DNA of 64,000 nucleotides from Phragmites australis (GCF_958298935.1 NC_084941.1:15598001-15662000); one strand, 5' to 3'; counted from the first letter of the stretch, positions 32,744 to 45,111 are shown. The notes: generated by a model not told the origin, from the sequence alone. Numbers and translations are program-made.

Positions 32744-33828
32744 CTTTCCTATAATGACTGCAATGATTTTCTCCATTTTGCGAATTCCTATTTTGTTTGA
32801 AGTATATTACTATAGAAAAAAGAAGAAGTTTGAAGTATATTACTATAGAAAAAAAAAGAAAGAATAAATAATAAAATAGGATAGATATCCTTAGAGGATC
32901 CTAAAGTGTCGGTTTATGTTGGAATTGCTTTGCTCTTTTCTTTACTGCACAAGCAAATAAGCTTGAAAGAAAGTGCTTTTATTTGAGTTGAAATGAAAGA
33001 AGAAATCGTCTATCTAGACAGAGTATGTGTCTTATTCCGAAAGAAAGCAAGCTGAGCAGTTCTCACTCTGTCCGGTGACCAAGAAAGCTTAAAGAATACC
33101 GTAAAGTGATCACTGAAACCTCATACCGATTCGCCACGTGAAAGCGGGGTTAAGATAAGTACCAGGACCCTTGTGCCCCGGACTGCAGTGCCCGCCCTAA
33201 GATTGTTTGCGCGCAGGCACCACTACTATTCTTTGTTTTCTTTAATAGATATGAGGATGCCTTGAATGAACCCAAGCAAGCTGAAATCTAATACTAAAAG
33301 TATAAAAATGGTTCATGCAGAGTCCGAGCCAGCAAGAAATCGTATGTGCTTTAGCAAGGGATTTCGCTCTCGTGCGCTCATCCCTTGCTTGTTCTTTCGG
33401 AACAAGATATTGTAGTTATTCAAAAAGCCCTGTTATCTGGTTTTTACAAGTTATCCCTGCTTCGAATTATTGTAACACAAGAAAGTTACCCCGGTGAAAA
33501 TTAGCCTCCTACGCCTATGCTTGGGCCTCGTTGAAAGAAGATCTCATTCATCTGATGTTGATACTGACGTGAGCAAGGCGATGAAGTCTGCGTAATTTTC
33601 ATTATTCATTTCATTGCTCGAAGCTGGCTCGTATTTCAGGTTTTCCTAGCGTATGTAATGTCTGGCCGCCCCTTCCTTGTTCAGGAATTCCTGGCCATGG
33701 GCGGTATTCACTTTATATCGCGTTCACAAGCTTCTTTTGGTGTACGTAATGTGAGGTCTTTCCTTCGCTCCGCTACTAGTTCTCCTGGGCCAAGATTGAT
33801 TTGGGGCATCATGTTCAATTGTGAGTTG

Positions 33829-33869
33829 GACCTTTTTTTGGGAGAGTATGCCAATATGATCTTAATGAG
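33829..33869 (+). pseudogene. nad1: End of a mitochondrial nad1-like exon, followed by a group II intron start
   Basis: The plus frame gives FLGEYANMILM, the sequence before an exon end in plant mitochondrial NADH dehydrogenase subunit 1. After ATGAG at 33869 comes GTGCGGGGC, the usual start of group II introns, at the phase where the next residue would be Ser. About 11 residues match; sequence further upstream does not, so the exon is truncated or rearranged. Confidence 0.6.
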
Positions 33870-34155
33870 GTGCGGGGCTTTGCATCTGACATTCGTTCGG
33901 CTTTCCTCTGCGGAGATTGAGGGTTTAAGACCGCTCGTAACGATTTTTTTCTTTTTATGGCTGGGTGGGCAAGAAAAGGATTTGACTCTTGAAGATATCA
34001 ACTCATACGCCTGCTCCATACATTAAAAAACATTTTGGGTACTTTCTATGAGAATGGATAAATAGAAATGGGTACATTCCTCTTTCTCTTTCCTGGCCAA
34101 ACAAAAAAAAAAGAAGAGAGAGAGCTGTAAGAGCGGTAAAAGCAAGCTCGAAATT

Positions 34156-34989
34156 ACTCTTCTTCTTCTTCGCGTTGGCGGAAGCATCTTCGTCCTCACA
34201 ATAATCATTCCTCTTGTACCGACTCGCATTGCACACTAGATATCTATCCAAGGCTTCATACTCTTTATGGTAGAGGATACAGTGGTTCGGACACGCGTGT
34301 ATTTTTTGCACATCCAATGACAACGGGCAGATAAGCTTCTTCGCTAGATAAGTGGTGGTGGGCAAGGAGTTAGGCTTCGGAAGCATGTTTGCCAAGAGAC
34401 TCAACAGATCCGAGAAACTCTTGTCGGACCATCCATTGCTGGCCTTCAACCTTAGAAGTTCAAGCACCGAATGCAACACCGTAAACTCCTTATCACAGCC
34501 CTTCAATTCCTCATACAAAAGTTCCTTCGATGCCTTTTGTAATGCCTCGAAATTATCTAAACCTCTCGTGTCCCTTAAAACATGCGGTTCTGCGTGGCGC
34601 AGCATTTCCTCCAGATCAAAGTTAGCATCATCATCCAGATCAAAATCGGCATCATCATCCATCATAACATCAGTGTCGCCTTCGATTGCTCCCTCATCAT
34701 CACCATCTACTTGATCAGCAGCGATGTCCTGGTTTGGTTTGCTTGTACGTTGTTCGTCATGATTGGACCAACATTTGTAATCCTCAACAAAACCTCTCAA
34801 GATCAAGTGTGATTTGATTATACTTGATTTGTCCCATAATTTCTAGTTCTTGCAGTCAGAACATGGACAGTATATTTCCTTTGTCTTCTTAGTTAAAACG
34901 TCCTTCTCTGCAGCTTTAATAAAAACAGAGAGTCCTTTGATGTATATTTCTCCATGTCTTGGCACATCATACATCCATGCTCTGTCCAT
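34156..34989 (-). pseudogene. N-terminal part of CACTA-2 tnp2
   Basis: It starts at ATG 34987-34989: MDRAWMYDVPRHGEIYIKG, then EIYCPCSDCKN, the transposase-associated domain (PF13963) with its C-x-C-x2-C cluster. One TAG follows at about 34840 and then the frame is open, with acidic repeats (DDDADFDLDDDANFDLEEML) and LLRLKASNGWSDKSFSDLL, QKIHACPNHCILYHKEYE and SRYKRNDYCEDEDA. It stops at the organellar insertion near 34155. From 34990 to 35590 is an A/T-rich leader or intron. Confidence 0.85.
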
Positions 34990-35159
34990 CTTTTAACTTC
35001 AACCACAAAATTAGATACATTAATTAATTAATTTGAAAATCAGAATTAAAAAGATTGTTTTTAAAAAAGGAAAATATGGGCTTGTTATGATTATAATATG
35101 TCTACGCAATTGAATCTACATTAACGTAAATTTATGACTCAAAATAATGTGAATTCATT

Positions 35160-35212
35160 ACTCCCTCTCCCTCTCCCTCTCCCTCTCCCTAGATCTAGAT
35201 CTAGATCTAGAG
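35160..35212. repeat. Simple repeats (CTCCCT)n and (AGATCT)n
   Basis: About four to five CTCCCT units are followed directly by four AGATCT units, in the leader of CACTA-2 tnp2. Confidence 0.9.
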
Positions 35213-35594
35213 AAAAAATCCCCATTCATGATGAAACCTCCTAAGGCTAAAAAAACATCACATTCTAGCTACATTTTTAAAATATAATAATAGAATCATG
35301 TGAATCTACACAATTAAATCAATATTGCAACAAATTTGAGCTAATTTGATGATCTAAATGGCAAGAACCATGAGCATCTCTAGATCACATTGAAACTCTA
35401 ATTTAGCCTTAAATCTAAATCTAAACTTCAAACAAATGCAAGCTAGGGATGAGATATACATACCTTATTTGGCTCATCCATGGAAATCAAAAACAAAACC
35501 TTCCCCACCTATTTTCCAAATCGGCCGCCACAGTAAATACTTACTGTTTCGAATAGTAAGTCTGTCTGAATAGAGCTGGCCAGGAAGAAGGAGT

Positions 35595-35925
35595 ATTTAT
35601 GGACTATTTGCACAGGCAGTCGACATAAGAAACCACCTGTGGAAACTAATTTACACAGGCGGTTCCTAATATGCACCGCCTGTGCAAATGACATCCATTT
35701 TCACAGGCGGTCAACATAAGGAATCGCCTGTGGAAATGGCATTTCCACAGGCGGTTCCTTATGTCGACCGCCTATGCAAATGGATTCATTTTCACAAGCG
35801 GTTCACATAAGGAACCGCCTATGAAAATTACTTTTTACAGGCGGTCCTCAGTCGCATGGGGCCACAACCACTTTCTCAGGCGGTTCGTAGGAAAAACCGC
35901 CTGTAGAAATGAAACCTAGGTGTCT
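35595..35925. repeat. Right subterminal repeats of CACTA-2
   Basis: About twelve copies of the CCGCCTGTG(G/C)AAAT motif in both orientations, next to the right terminus. Confidence 0.9.
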
Positions 35926-36044
35926 CGAAAAATAGATTTTGTAGTAGTGTGGCATGTGTTGTGGCACATTGTAAAATGACATTAACCCACGAATAGTGGC
36001 CGATCTAATGAAGGTGTTCACTGGCTAAGGCCTTCCCACCATGG

Positions 36045-36124
36045 GACTACCAGTTTGTTTGCAGATGAATGTACTCCATCCAGTCACTACCAGTTTCTTT
36101 GCAGATGAATGTACTCCCTCCAGT
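36045..36124 (+). repeat. Two tandem copies of a 40-bp unit
   Basis: CTACCAGTTTGTTTGCAGAT and the following GAATGTACTCCATCCAGTCA are repeated with two changes. Confidence 0.8.
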
Positions 36125-36910
36125 CATTACTACAAAACTAGTTTAAGTGTCGGATCATTAGTGTCAGTTCAGTCAAAACCGACACTGATAAGGTATCACT
36201 ATTAGTTCATAGTAAAACCAGATATTCATCCATCCATTCAGACAAAAACCAGCACTGATAACTAGTATCACTACCAGTTCGTATTACGAATCGGTAGTGA
36301 TACTACTCCTGGACCCGAAGTTTCATTTCAATGCTGTTTTGGCTCACAATCTTCGTATCCGCCGGTTCTCTCCCTTATCTCTTTGCACTGGTGTCTGACT
36401 CTCTCTTCATTCCCTCTTTCGCTCTTTGCCGACTCTTTCTCCATTCTCTCTCTAGCTCTCCCCACCATACCTAGCCTTGCTCCTCTCCCACCCCTACTGT
36501 AGCCAGCCATCCCCTTCTCCCTTGCCCCGCTGACCAACTCCTCTCGCCCCTTCTCCCTCCCAGGCGGATGGATCTAGACGAGGTGGCAGAGGGATCCAGG
36601 GCGAGCGCGTGTGACGGCCGAGCAGTGATCGAGCCATCATATTATCTTGTGCATGTGTTGTGGCGGCGACCTTCAAGCTGCCATGCTATTGTGTTTTGCA
36701 GGTGTGCCCATAGTGCATGGTGGCAGCAGCAACGAGAGCGGCATCCGGGCCGGCTCTATTTCGAGCCGACTCGGATGACGCTCCCGCCGCCGCCATTTCT
36801 CTAGAAATGGCAATAGTGCCAGGTGGTGAACTGGCACCGATATTATCTGACTATTAGTACCGAGTAAAGAGTGTCGGTTAAAAAATCGGCAGTGAAGCCA
36901 TTTTCTAGTG
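36125..36910. mobile_element. Small CACTA-like non-autonomous element
   Basis: It begins CATTACTACAAAACTAG and ends (minus strand) CACTAGAAAATGGC. Motifs such as GATCACTACCAGTTCG and its complement lie inside each end (36160-36310 and 36820-36895). I could not find a matching 3-bp duplication, so the limits are approximate. The G/C-rich centre (36330-36800) has overlapping frames on both strands without a recognisable domain. Confidence 0.5.
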
Positions 36911-37420
36911 GCATTGATATGCCTTTTATAGCAGTGAGTAACAAAAGTGTGTCGTTTTGGGTTACATACAGTCAACATGTTTAAAATTTGATTATCAATA
37001 TCTTTTTTATATTTAGATTGAACTTTTGAAAATTGTATAGCTAGATTTATCTTGAAACATAGTTTCACAATATTATAAATTTCTACATTTTGCTTATATT
37101 TTATACTAATAATTAGTGGTCAAAAGTATGTGTTGGCAACACTGTTAATATCCAAAATGGTTTTTTTTTTCAATGTAGTGAGTTGGTGTCCGTATCCAAA
37201 ATGACACTATTTAATGACAGTAGGGAGTAATATAGTTTCCCTGCAATAACTTTAATATGGGTTAATCTATACTTAGTTTCTCGCTATCCAGTAATTAAAC
37301 ATACATCTAGTTTCTCTATACAATCGTGTAAAAAAAACTTCATTAATCGATAATGTCAAGCAGTTGAGGGTCAAATCAACAAAAATCGCGTTTGGTTCGG
37401 CAGGTGCAATCCATCCATCT

Positions 37421-37905
37421 CTAGTAATGGAAAGAGGCATATACACGTACCTTCGCAACTGAGCAGTCCGACTCCCGCCGATGGGCATCATCGTCGGCGG
37501 CGACGACAACGCAGCTCAGCTCGCCGTGCCGCTTGGACACGAACTCCCTTAGTACCTCTGCACGGGTCACCGTTGATGCGTAATTAAGTTTTTGATAAAA
37601 TTAAGCATGTACGTACGTAGCGCACCTTCCAAGCTGACGACGCGGTAGACGCCGCCGAGCGCGAGCGTGTCGTCGGACCGGATCAGCTTCAGCCGCTGCT
37701 CAGCCATCGCTGTCTCTGGCTGTTGCGCGGCGGCCGAGGCGGGGATGACCGCGGCGACGTAGTGGCCGGGGTTAGCGGCCATAACGGCGGCAGCTGAGAT
37801 CGCGCCGTGCGCGCGCTCAACGCGGCCGCCGCACGCGGCTACGACGCTGCCGGGTGGGTGCTGGATGACCACGGCCGCCACCTCGGCCGTCTGGCTGTTG
37901 CCCAT
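37421..37905 (-). CDS. DUF4228 (PADRE) family protein gene, probably missing its last exon
   Basis: Exon 1 (37905-37626) starts MGNSQTAEVAAVVIQHP, the family's typical N terminus. It continues with GGRVERAHGAISAAAVMAANPGHYVAAVI and RLKLIRSDDTLALGGVYRVV. It ends at a GT donor; the intron has an AG acceptor at 37558, and exon 2 begins at 37557, restoring the family's ...SLEEVLREFVSKRH. A strong donor (GAAG then GTACGT) follows at 37451, but no third exon is seen. Reading through gives a stop at 37421. About 125 residues in two exons are complete. DUF4228 proteins are small plant-only proteins often induced by stress or pathogens; their biochemical role is unknown. A Gly-Gly-Ala-Ala-rich insert (PPGSVVAAC) after QHP is unusual. 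It is the only clear host gene here. Confidence 0.8.
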
Positions 37906-37952
37906 GGCTCGCTCGATGCTGGTAAATTTCTTTGGTTGAGGAGAAGCTAGGC

Positions 37953-38330
37953 GAGACTCGATAGGGAGCTGTTTGCGCGGGGACGGGGTAAGGTCGACGG
38001 AGCTTTAAATTTGGAGGGCAACGACCAGCGGAAGAGATGTGGTAACAAAACTGATACTGTACCACGAAAGAAGTGGAGAACAAGAATTAAGAAACACCTT
38101 ACGGCATGAAAGGCTGGGGCTGCATATGCTTTATATAGCCTGATACCATGTTACAAGGGATCACAACCTAGCAAATCAGCAGGATTTGTTAAACGACATC
38201 AGCGCTCAGTTTCTATCTATACATGGAAGGAATTAGAGTATCGCTAACAAGAAGATAGGCGAGACCGCGAGAGAGAGTTGTTTGGGGATGGGGGTAGGTC
38301 GACGGCGACGGCCGACGGAGCTTTAAATTT
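37953..38330 (-). repeat. Duplicated leader segment upstream of the DUF4228 gene
   Basis: 37953-38015 and 38253-38320 share GGCGAGAC...GGTCGACGG...CGACGGAGCTTTAAATTT, about 65 bp, with small differences. The sequence between (38020-38250) holds GCTTTATATAGCCTGATACCATG. It could give a TATA box to the gene (38131 on the minus strand reads TATATAAA), but TGGTATCAGGC on the minus strand also resembles a Copia primer-binding site, so it may be a retroelement fragment. Confidence 0.5.
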
Positions 38331-38834
38331 TGGGGCACGTGTTACGAGACCGTCGAACCTCATATCATACGTGGGCACCTGCAGGTCACTATGGCAGTAT
38401 GGCCGTGTTTCGTGATCGGAAACTAATCAACGCATAGCATCTGTTGTCCATATGTATGTAGCTTAGCGGTGAGACCTACTCCTACTCGAAGGGAGGTTCG
38501 CCGGCATCGTAATTTGGTTTCAAAATCCTACGCGTCCAAAGAATTTGCGAATTTGTAAGAAGTTAACATTGAAATCAGACATCCTCCGGGCCATAAGAAT
38601 CTGCATCACAAACCGGGCTACCTTATCACACCTACGCGGAGTCTCCACTGTCCAAGAACTTTTTTTTAGGGAGAAGTTTCTTTTGCACCCGCTAAGTATA
38701 TTTGGAATCTACATAACCCTTTAAACTTTGCAGAAACCCAATTGATGACCATGAGACAGTCTATAAGTGCCAGTTTTTCTATACCGATAATGATAAGATA
38801 TTACTATCCATTCATAACTACAAACACTGATTTG
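38331..38834. other. Spacer without a gene
   Basis: Unique sequence; no ORF, RNA gene or clear repeat was seen. Confidence 0.5.
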
Positions 38835-39852
38835 GAGCATGGTTTCGCTCCAGGAGGCCTCCGGAGCGTCCTTGGCGGCATCCCCTGGAGTGGCTTTGGT
38901 TCGGAACCCCGCTGCCTGGGCTGATATTTCTGACGTTTCGACGTTATCGCAGCTGCCCCCTTTAGAACCCAGCGGTAAGGGCCTCCTCAAAGCTCCTCTT
39001 TTCTGGGGGAGCGGGGGTGTGTGACAATCCGGCATGCGAGTGCGGCTTTTCAGAATTGGCACGGGAAGCCTCGCTAGCTTGTGAGCGCCCCCGACGGAGT
39101 TTTGCTCTCCTCTGCCTGTGCATATTCCTCGAATTTGCTCATGAGGACTTCTACTGTGCGTATTGAGTGTCGGTTCAACTGATCATATAGGAGGCCTTCG
39201 ACCAGGCCCTGGGTCGCAACGTCGATGATCGAAGAGTCCGATATGCCCCTAGTCTGGGAGAACCTTCGGAAGTAGACTCGGAGGGTTTCGTCTGGCTCCT
39301 GCCTGATAGTGAACAGGCTGCCGGAGGTTACTGGTTCGATGAAGGTACCCTGGAAGTTGTTACGAAAGGGGTCTCGGAGTTGGGACCAGGTGTAAATGGT
39401 GCTAGGGTTCAGCGCCCAGAACCAATGTATGACCATCCCTTCTAAGACGAGGGGGAAGCATTTAGCCATGGTGGCCGATTCGCCCCCGCTGACCTCTATG
39501 GCTAGGGCGTATGATCAGGTGAACTCATCAGGGTCTGAATCGCCTTTAAACTTGGGCAACTTCGGGGTCCAAAAACCATCTGGGAAGGGCGTGGCCTGCA
39601 GGTCGGCCCGCAGTGGAGAGTCATGGTCTTGCAGGGGGTCCTCACGACACCAGCTCCGAGGCTTCGAGGACCGAACGGGGATGTCCTTGAGCCGAGCGGT
39701 TCGTCTGTTCGTGGAGCTTGCGTCGGAACCATGCCGGCCATCCTGGAAGCGGCGGCGAAGGCATGGGCAGCTTGCTGTTTAGCCCGCAGGGCTATCCCTA
39801 GTTCCTCCATCTGGGCCTGGAGTGCCGCCAAGGGTGATTGCCGCTCAGGCAA
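38835..39852 (-). pseudogene. gag gene of the Ty3/gypsy element
   Basis: The first part starts at ATG 39852 (MPERQSPLAALQAQMEELGI). A frameshift near 39590 and a TGA near 39517 precede the main frame with MAKCFPLVLEGMVIHWFWAL, TWSQLRDPFRNNFQG and RQEPDETLRVYFRRFSQTRG. This is the Retrotrans_gag domain (PF03732), which builds the virus-like particle. The frame ends at 39074 with EEYAQAEESKTPSGALTS. A following frame (39062-38835) is open but has no zinc knuckle before the element breaks off. Confidence 0.85.
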
Positions 39853-40175
39853 AATGGTGTTTTCGATGGTAACGCCGGCCGCAGCCCCTAGGGGTGCAGC
39901 GGGGGCGTCGCCTTACTGCTGCTGGGTCTCCGAGGTAGAGAACCCATCGGTGCCACCCGCAGCTGTGGTTATGGTTGGGTCGGCGGTGGCCGTAAGGTTC
40001 CCGTTCCCCCCAGCGGGGGGCCATCATCAGCGCCGCCTACACATAGCCGGCTAGACTATCATGCAGGCGTGACTGGGGGGTCGGTCGCCGTCGACGCGGC
40101 CTTGGTGGTCTTCTTCTTGGGTGGTATCCTACCTCTCTTAGCACTTCTGTGTTCGAGTCCCCACGGACTGCGCGC

Positions 40176-41035
40176 TATTGGAACAAGAGTTCATCTTGCC
40201 CCAGCAAGTACGGCGAGAGTTTCTAAGGAGGAGACTCAAGCTTGGAGACGAAGTTTAAGAGGAAGGAACACCACAAATGTATTGATGGTAGAAAAATTGA
40301 TCGCTCTGGGAGGAGTATCACAGCATGACTTGGTGTGTTTTCACCTCTGTGTCTTTTTCGCTGTCTTGCTTGTCCGTTAGCCCAGGCGACTATGGCCCTA
40401 TTTATAGGGCCTTACGTAGCTTGGCATACAAGTTATCATAATGTACAAATATGTTGGATCTGATCGATTTACTGGGCCTTATCCCGAATAACTGCTTTCT
40501 ACCCTATCTGTGAGATAAATATCTACCGTGGTAATTATCGTGGTGCCTGCCCCCTGAAGGGGGTGAGCCGGTCACTAACTGCGGCCTGACATCGCACTGT
40601 CTGGGGTGTCAGGATAGCCTCCATCATGCTGGGGTGTCAGAGTGGCATCCACTAGCCTAGGTATTTAATGCCAGTCACCTCCTTATAGGCAAAGTACGAC
40701 CGGTACTCCCCCTCTGGCAGTTCTTTCCTGAGGCTTGATGACTCACCCAGTAGCCTCCGGGAAGTAGGCCCGAGCAGCGGGAGTCTGAGGCTTCGAGAGA
40801 TCGAGCCTTTGGGAGGTAGGACTCCGGAAGGCTGGGGCTTCGGGATGCTGGACTCTGGAAAGTCAGGGCTTCAGGAGGCCGAGGCTTTGGGAGATCGAGT
40901 CTTTGGGAGGCCGAGCCTTTGGGAGGTAGGACTCCAAAAGGCCAGGGCTTCGGGAGGCCGAGGCATCAGGAGACCGAGCCTTTGGGAGGCTGAGCCTTCG
41001 GGAGACCAGGCTGGTTAAGGCAAGGGGCCATCGGG
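40176..41035 (-). repeat. Partial 5' LTR of the gag-bearing retrotransposon
   Basis: It starts TATTGGAACAAGAG (compare TGTTGGGGCAAGAG at 6087) and matches 6087-6900, including the TATA motif (40398-40407) and short GGGAGGCCGAG-type repeats (40776-41020). The last ~100 bp of the LTR are missing. Confidence 0.75.
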
Positions 41036-41430
41036 GGTCCTTAACCACGACCCTCAACAAAACCCAACCCAGACCTGGTAAAAACAACACATCGGAATAT
41101 CTAATGAAAACATCAGAACATCCGATGTGGAGAATTAAATCAAAATAGAAAGGTCTATGTTCATAAAAACTAGATGTTCCATCCCTGATCGAAACATACG
41201 ATCTAACCATCGGAACATCCGATGTTGGATTTTATCTTAAGATCGAGACCTTCAAGGTAGAGAAAGTCAGATTATCTAACCTACATGGGAACATCCGATA
41301 AAAACATCAGAACATCCGATAAAAACATCAGAACATCCAATGCTTAAATTAATTTCAACTTGAGAACTCTATGTTATGAAATTTTGACCATCTGACTGCA
41401 TCAGAACATCCAATGTTTATGTCGGAACAT
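41036..41430. repeat. Dispersed CATCGGAACATCCGATG-type repeats
   Basis: (C/T)(A/G)GAACATC(C/A)(G/A)ATG recurs about ten times, often as a short palindrome. Such clusters are found in LTRs of some grass Copia elements; I cannot fix the element limits. Confidence 0.6.
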
Positions 41431-43406
41431 CCAACTTCACAAAGAATGCTTTGACTTGGTATTCGTGTTGTTAACTTGTGTCGCTTTCTAAACTGAGTGT
41501 AAATCTTTTTTAGCACTAAGTTCAAGACCAAACCACAATGTTGCACCCCTCTTAATATTATGACGGTATTATATCAATTTCAAAAACAAAAAAGTACTTT
41601 AAAGAATAAAACCATTCGTCGTCTTCTTTCTTCAATTTTTGGGTGTGTCAATGTTGTGTTGGTTACATCAATAAGACTTTTATCTATTCAAATACCCATT
41701 AAATATATTAGTCCCTTAATCATTTATTATTAATCATCAAAACTCACAAGAAGGTCCTAGACGCACTTTTAGCTCGCACTGCCTCATCAACCTCAAGTCC
41801 CACAACCCCACAGACCCTAGTCCTAGCCTCAGCATTGAGACCCCTAAGCCACCGTGCCCCTCCTATGCCAGTCGTGAGTCAGAGTGCACACCTGAGCCTT
41901 GCTATGTGGCAGATCTGTGTGATTGACAATTTGTAACCCACACTACGATGTGACGTTGAGACACCGATGCCGGAGGAGGTTCCCCTGGACGGATCCCTAA
42001 GCTCGATGGGAGATCCTCAAGCTCCGCCATCATCGGGAGCTCCGCGAGTTCCACCACCAAGGGAGCACTTCCTCTATAGGGAGCTGAGCCATCGTTGGGA
42101 GATCCTTGAGCTCCACCACCCGTCGTTGAGAGCGCAGTTAGAGCCTTCATTGTTGGGAGATCCCAAGCTCCATGACCCATCATCAGGAGCTCTGTCAAAG
42201 CCAATGCCGAGAGATCCAGGAGCTCAACCATAACCACGGGCTCTGCACGCTCCCTTCAGGTAGATCCGAAAGCTCCACTACTGTTGGGAGCTCTGCTTCC
42301 ATATGTAGCTCCATAAGAGCCGCACATAGGAGATCTACGAGTTCCGCGACCCGCCATCGGGAGCTCCACGAGAGCCGTTATTGAGAGGTATGTGAACTCC
42401 ACCGTTGCCATCACCGGAGGCATCGGGGGTAAGGGCAAAGGTGGAAGAAATGGATTGGACATATAAAATGGTAAGTATTATTGAACTATTTTAAAAGGCC
42501 CCCAACGTCATCTATTATCACCGGAGGGAGTACTTCACATTAGTAATGACATGAACTCAATACATAACCAGGCTTTCATTTCTCCAAACGGTATTTTAAA
42601 CAATTCATAATTTAGCTTTAGCTCATGCCACCTGGAATCCAAAAGCTAGGTTGTGAAGTGTTGGGGTCCACGTGCGGAAGGAAGCCACGGCTCTCCCGTC
42701 CCCCGCGGGTAGGCTCTTGGACTCGTGGCCGACAGGTTCACGTGGGCTATTATTATAATCGGATCAACTCGCAGCCAGCCATGAGAAACAGGCCCACATG
42801 GGCCATTTGATCTGCACATGGGCCTTTTGCAGGCATGCATTCTTTATTAAAATGAATTGGATATTTTGTGTTTTTAATCCAACTTTCTTACATTAAAGGC
42901 CGTAGTAGGTTAGTAGTTTATTAGTAGTGTTCCACTACTTAACTAGTTCATGAGCTACTGTTACTAGGTTAGTAGGTTAGCATTGTTCGATTAGTTCATG
43001 AGCTATTGCTCCACTGGTTCTATGCATTGTTCCATTAGTTCAGAACTAGTTTTTTTTAATGTTATGTTGTTCCACTAGTTTAGCACAAGTGTTCCATTGG
43101 TTTATCTTCATGTGTTCTAGTAATCTTTTGTATCCTTTTCATTAATATATTCATTAAAAATCATTAACTAAAATGAAATAAACCAAGGACAAAGGAAAAT
43201 AAGTAATGAAAATGTAAGAGAAAAAAATCAAACATAGAAAAACAAAATAAAGAAAATGAAAACAGGTTATGAATCAAAAGAAACTACTATAAATAAGAAT
43301 ATATTGATAAAATTAAAGTGTTATGGCAAGGAACAAAGAAAAGGTGAAAATAATTCAAGTAGTACTAGCCGAGCGATAAAACAAAAATGGAAGTGAAAGA
43401 AATCAC
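41431..43406. other. Segment with degenerate GAGCTCC repeats (41960-42400) and A/T-rich spacer, no gene
   Basis: From 41960 to 42400 a GGGAGCTC(C/T)...GAG(C/T)TCCACCACC-type unit of roughly 45-55 bp recurs with heavy divergence; ORFs across it on both strands have no domain. The rest (42470-43400) is A/T-rich and contains TTCCACTAGTT-like repeats near 42930-43100. No RNA gene was found. Confidence 0.5.
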
Positions 43407-43893
43407 CACTACTACAGAAATCCCCTTCACTGCCGGCTCCAAAACCACATTCATTGCCGGTTTTGGAGCTGATAGTGGGCAACGGGTAGTAATAGTCGTG
43501 GACTATCACTGCCGGCTTGGTAGACCGGCAGTGAAGGGCCTTATCACTACCGGCTCAAGGATTCAACCGGCAGTGATACCTAAGACATCACTGCCGGCTA
43601 AATCCTTCAACCGGCAATGATAAACCTGAAATCACTGCCAGCTCAAGGATTCAGCCGGCAGTGTTTTGCCACTCCTCCCTCTCTCTGTCCTCTCTGTACT
43701 CCCTCTCATTCCTCGATCTCACCGTCTCTCTCAATACATGCATACAATGATACATATATTTAATGTAAATCAATAATATAAGCATCTTCATTAATACACA
43801 GTAATGAACACATATTTCAAGTCATAGGCATCGACAAACATACATATATACATAATCGTTCTCACATGTCATCCCCTGAAAAGTCGGTCAAGT

Positions 43894-44330
43894 TCAGCTA
43901 GTCCAGTATCCCTCTACCTCTACCTCTACCTCTCCTGCGTGCTTCCGCACTGTTGACTGTTGGCGTGTGTACGTTCGGGGACACCAGGGGGCTGATGGTG
44001 GTGGAGTGGAGGACCCGGCCATGCCTGATCGACCGTAGTGTTGCCTAACCTTCAAGCTCACCGGCGTGTCAAAGACATCGAAGTCTGACACCTGAACGCC
44101 TCTACGATTTGAGCCTTCGGCCTCCTACGCAGCACACTGACGAGCCACCCTCTCGTCCTCCTCCTTGACACGATTACGGGACGCAGCTTCTTGCTCCTCC
44201 GTAGTGCATAGCTGACGGGCTAGCCTCTCGTCCTCCTTCTTGGGCACGCTTTCTGGCTGCTACTTCTTGCTCCTCCTTCGCATCATCGTTGAAAGGCCAT
44301 CCCGTCGATACCAACTTCGCATCATACATA
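43894..44330 (-). pseudogene. Charged C-terminal region of the CACTA-3 Ulp1 gene
   Basis: The minus strand reads Glu/Arg/Ala-rich repeats (EEQEAASRNRVKEEDERVAR and similar, likely coiled coil), then VSDFDVFDTPVSLKVRQHYG and an EVEVEVE run coded by a (CTCTAC)n repeat at 43908-43932. Stops interrupt it. The role is unknown; such charged tails follow the protease in several grass CACTA genes. Confidence 0.5.
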
Positions 44331-44599
44331 GTAATTCATATCATTCATTAATAAATAGTAATTAATGACATACATTAATATCGTGTCATTTGGCGAAATA
44401 TAATACGTTGTCAAGCCCCTTGGTAGTGTCCTCCTTGTCGCATACTCTCTACTAGAAGGAATGGTGTCATTTGGAGATCTATCACACGTGGATGGCACGA
44501 TCAGTTCATGAAGGGCATGAATTTCTGTAGGTTGTAACGCATTTGTGCTTGAAGAATAGAAAGAATTAGTCCTTGAACACGTATAGAAGTTGAAAAGAA

Positions 44600-45071
44600 G
44601 GTATCAATATGTTATTTCATACCTCAAGATCATTGAACCTAACAGCGTCTCCGTTCGAACTAAATGCGTGCATGTTAGTACCAACATAAAACGCGCAGAG
44701 ATTGTTGCCGGCTGGCTGCCTCATACACTTCAAGAGGAAAGGATTCGTCAGTGGAATGAATTGAACCTTTTTATTCAGTAGGAAATGCAAGATATGAATA
44801 TTCCCTGCGTACCGAAAAGTTGGTTGTTACATCATATTATTTCCTGAATGGAAAGTAGATGATACTCTTTTTTCGATATCTTGTGTATGCCCTATACATG
44901 AATATGAATACCAATTAAACTTAGATGCAATTGTCGAGAAGATTAAATAATTGAGTTAACCTGTTTAGCATGTTGATGAGGTGTCGGTAAGTCGTCTGAT
45001 CTCTCTTTTGTGAGTCCAAGACGATGATCTTGCTCACGTCTAGGTGGATGACATGGAGGATCCAATGAAAA
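44600..45071 (-). pseudogene. Ulp1-like protease exons of CACTA-3, part after the solo LTR
   Basis: An exon starts at 45071 after a TTCTGCAG acceptor and reads FHWILHVIHLDVSKIIVLDS, holding the catalytic His and Asp. A later exon near 44750-44630 reads RQPAGNNLCAFYVGTNMHAF with the catalytic Cys in the usual LC(G/A)FYV context, followed by a GT donor at ...FNDLE. The sequence between has not been resolved into exons. Confidence 0.65.
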
Positions 45072-45111
45072 CTGCAGAATATGTCACCATAGAAATTAGT
45101 ACTAGAATCGA

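Larger units (their letters stand above)
38835..41035 (-). mobile_element. Truncated Ty3/gypsy retrotransposon with gag, relative of the element at 1-7045
   Basis: On the minus strand: an LTR (40176-41035), a leader with the same sequence as 6030-6086, and a gag gene. The element is cut at about 38835 (its 3' side) and at about 41035 (inside the LTR). No pol or 3' LTR is present. Confidence 0.75.

Noticed and set aside
33658..34026. 122-codon host protein
   Set aside because: Runs through an organellar exon end and a group II intron start.
36328..36804. Captured host gene in the small CACTA-like element
   Set aside because: Frames on both strands, no domain, no splice pattern.
38128..38140. 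TATA box of the DUF4228 gene as a firm call
   Set aside because: The surrounding sequence may be a Copia fragment with a primer-site-like motif, so the role is unclear.
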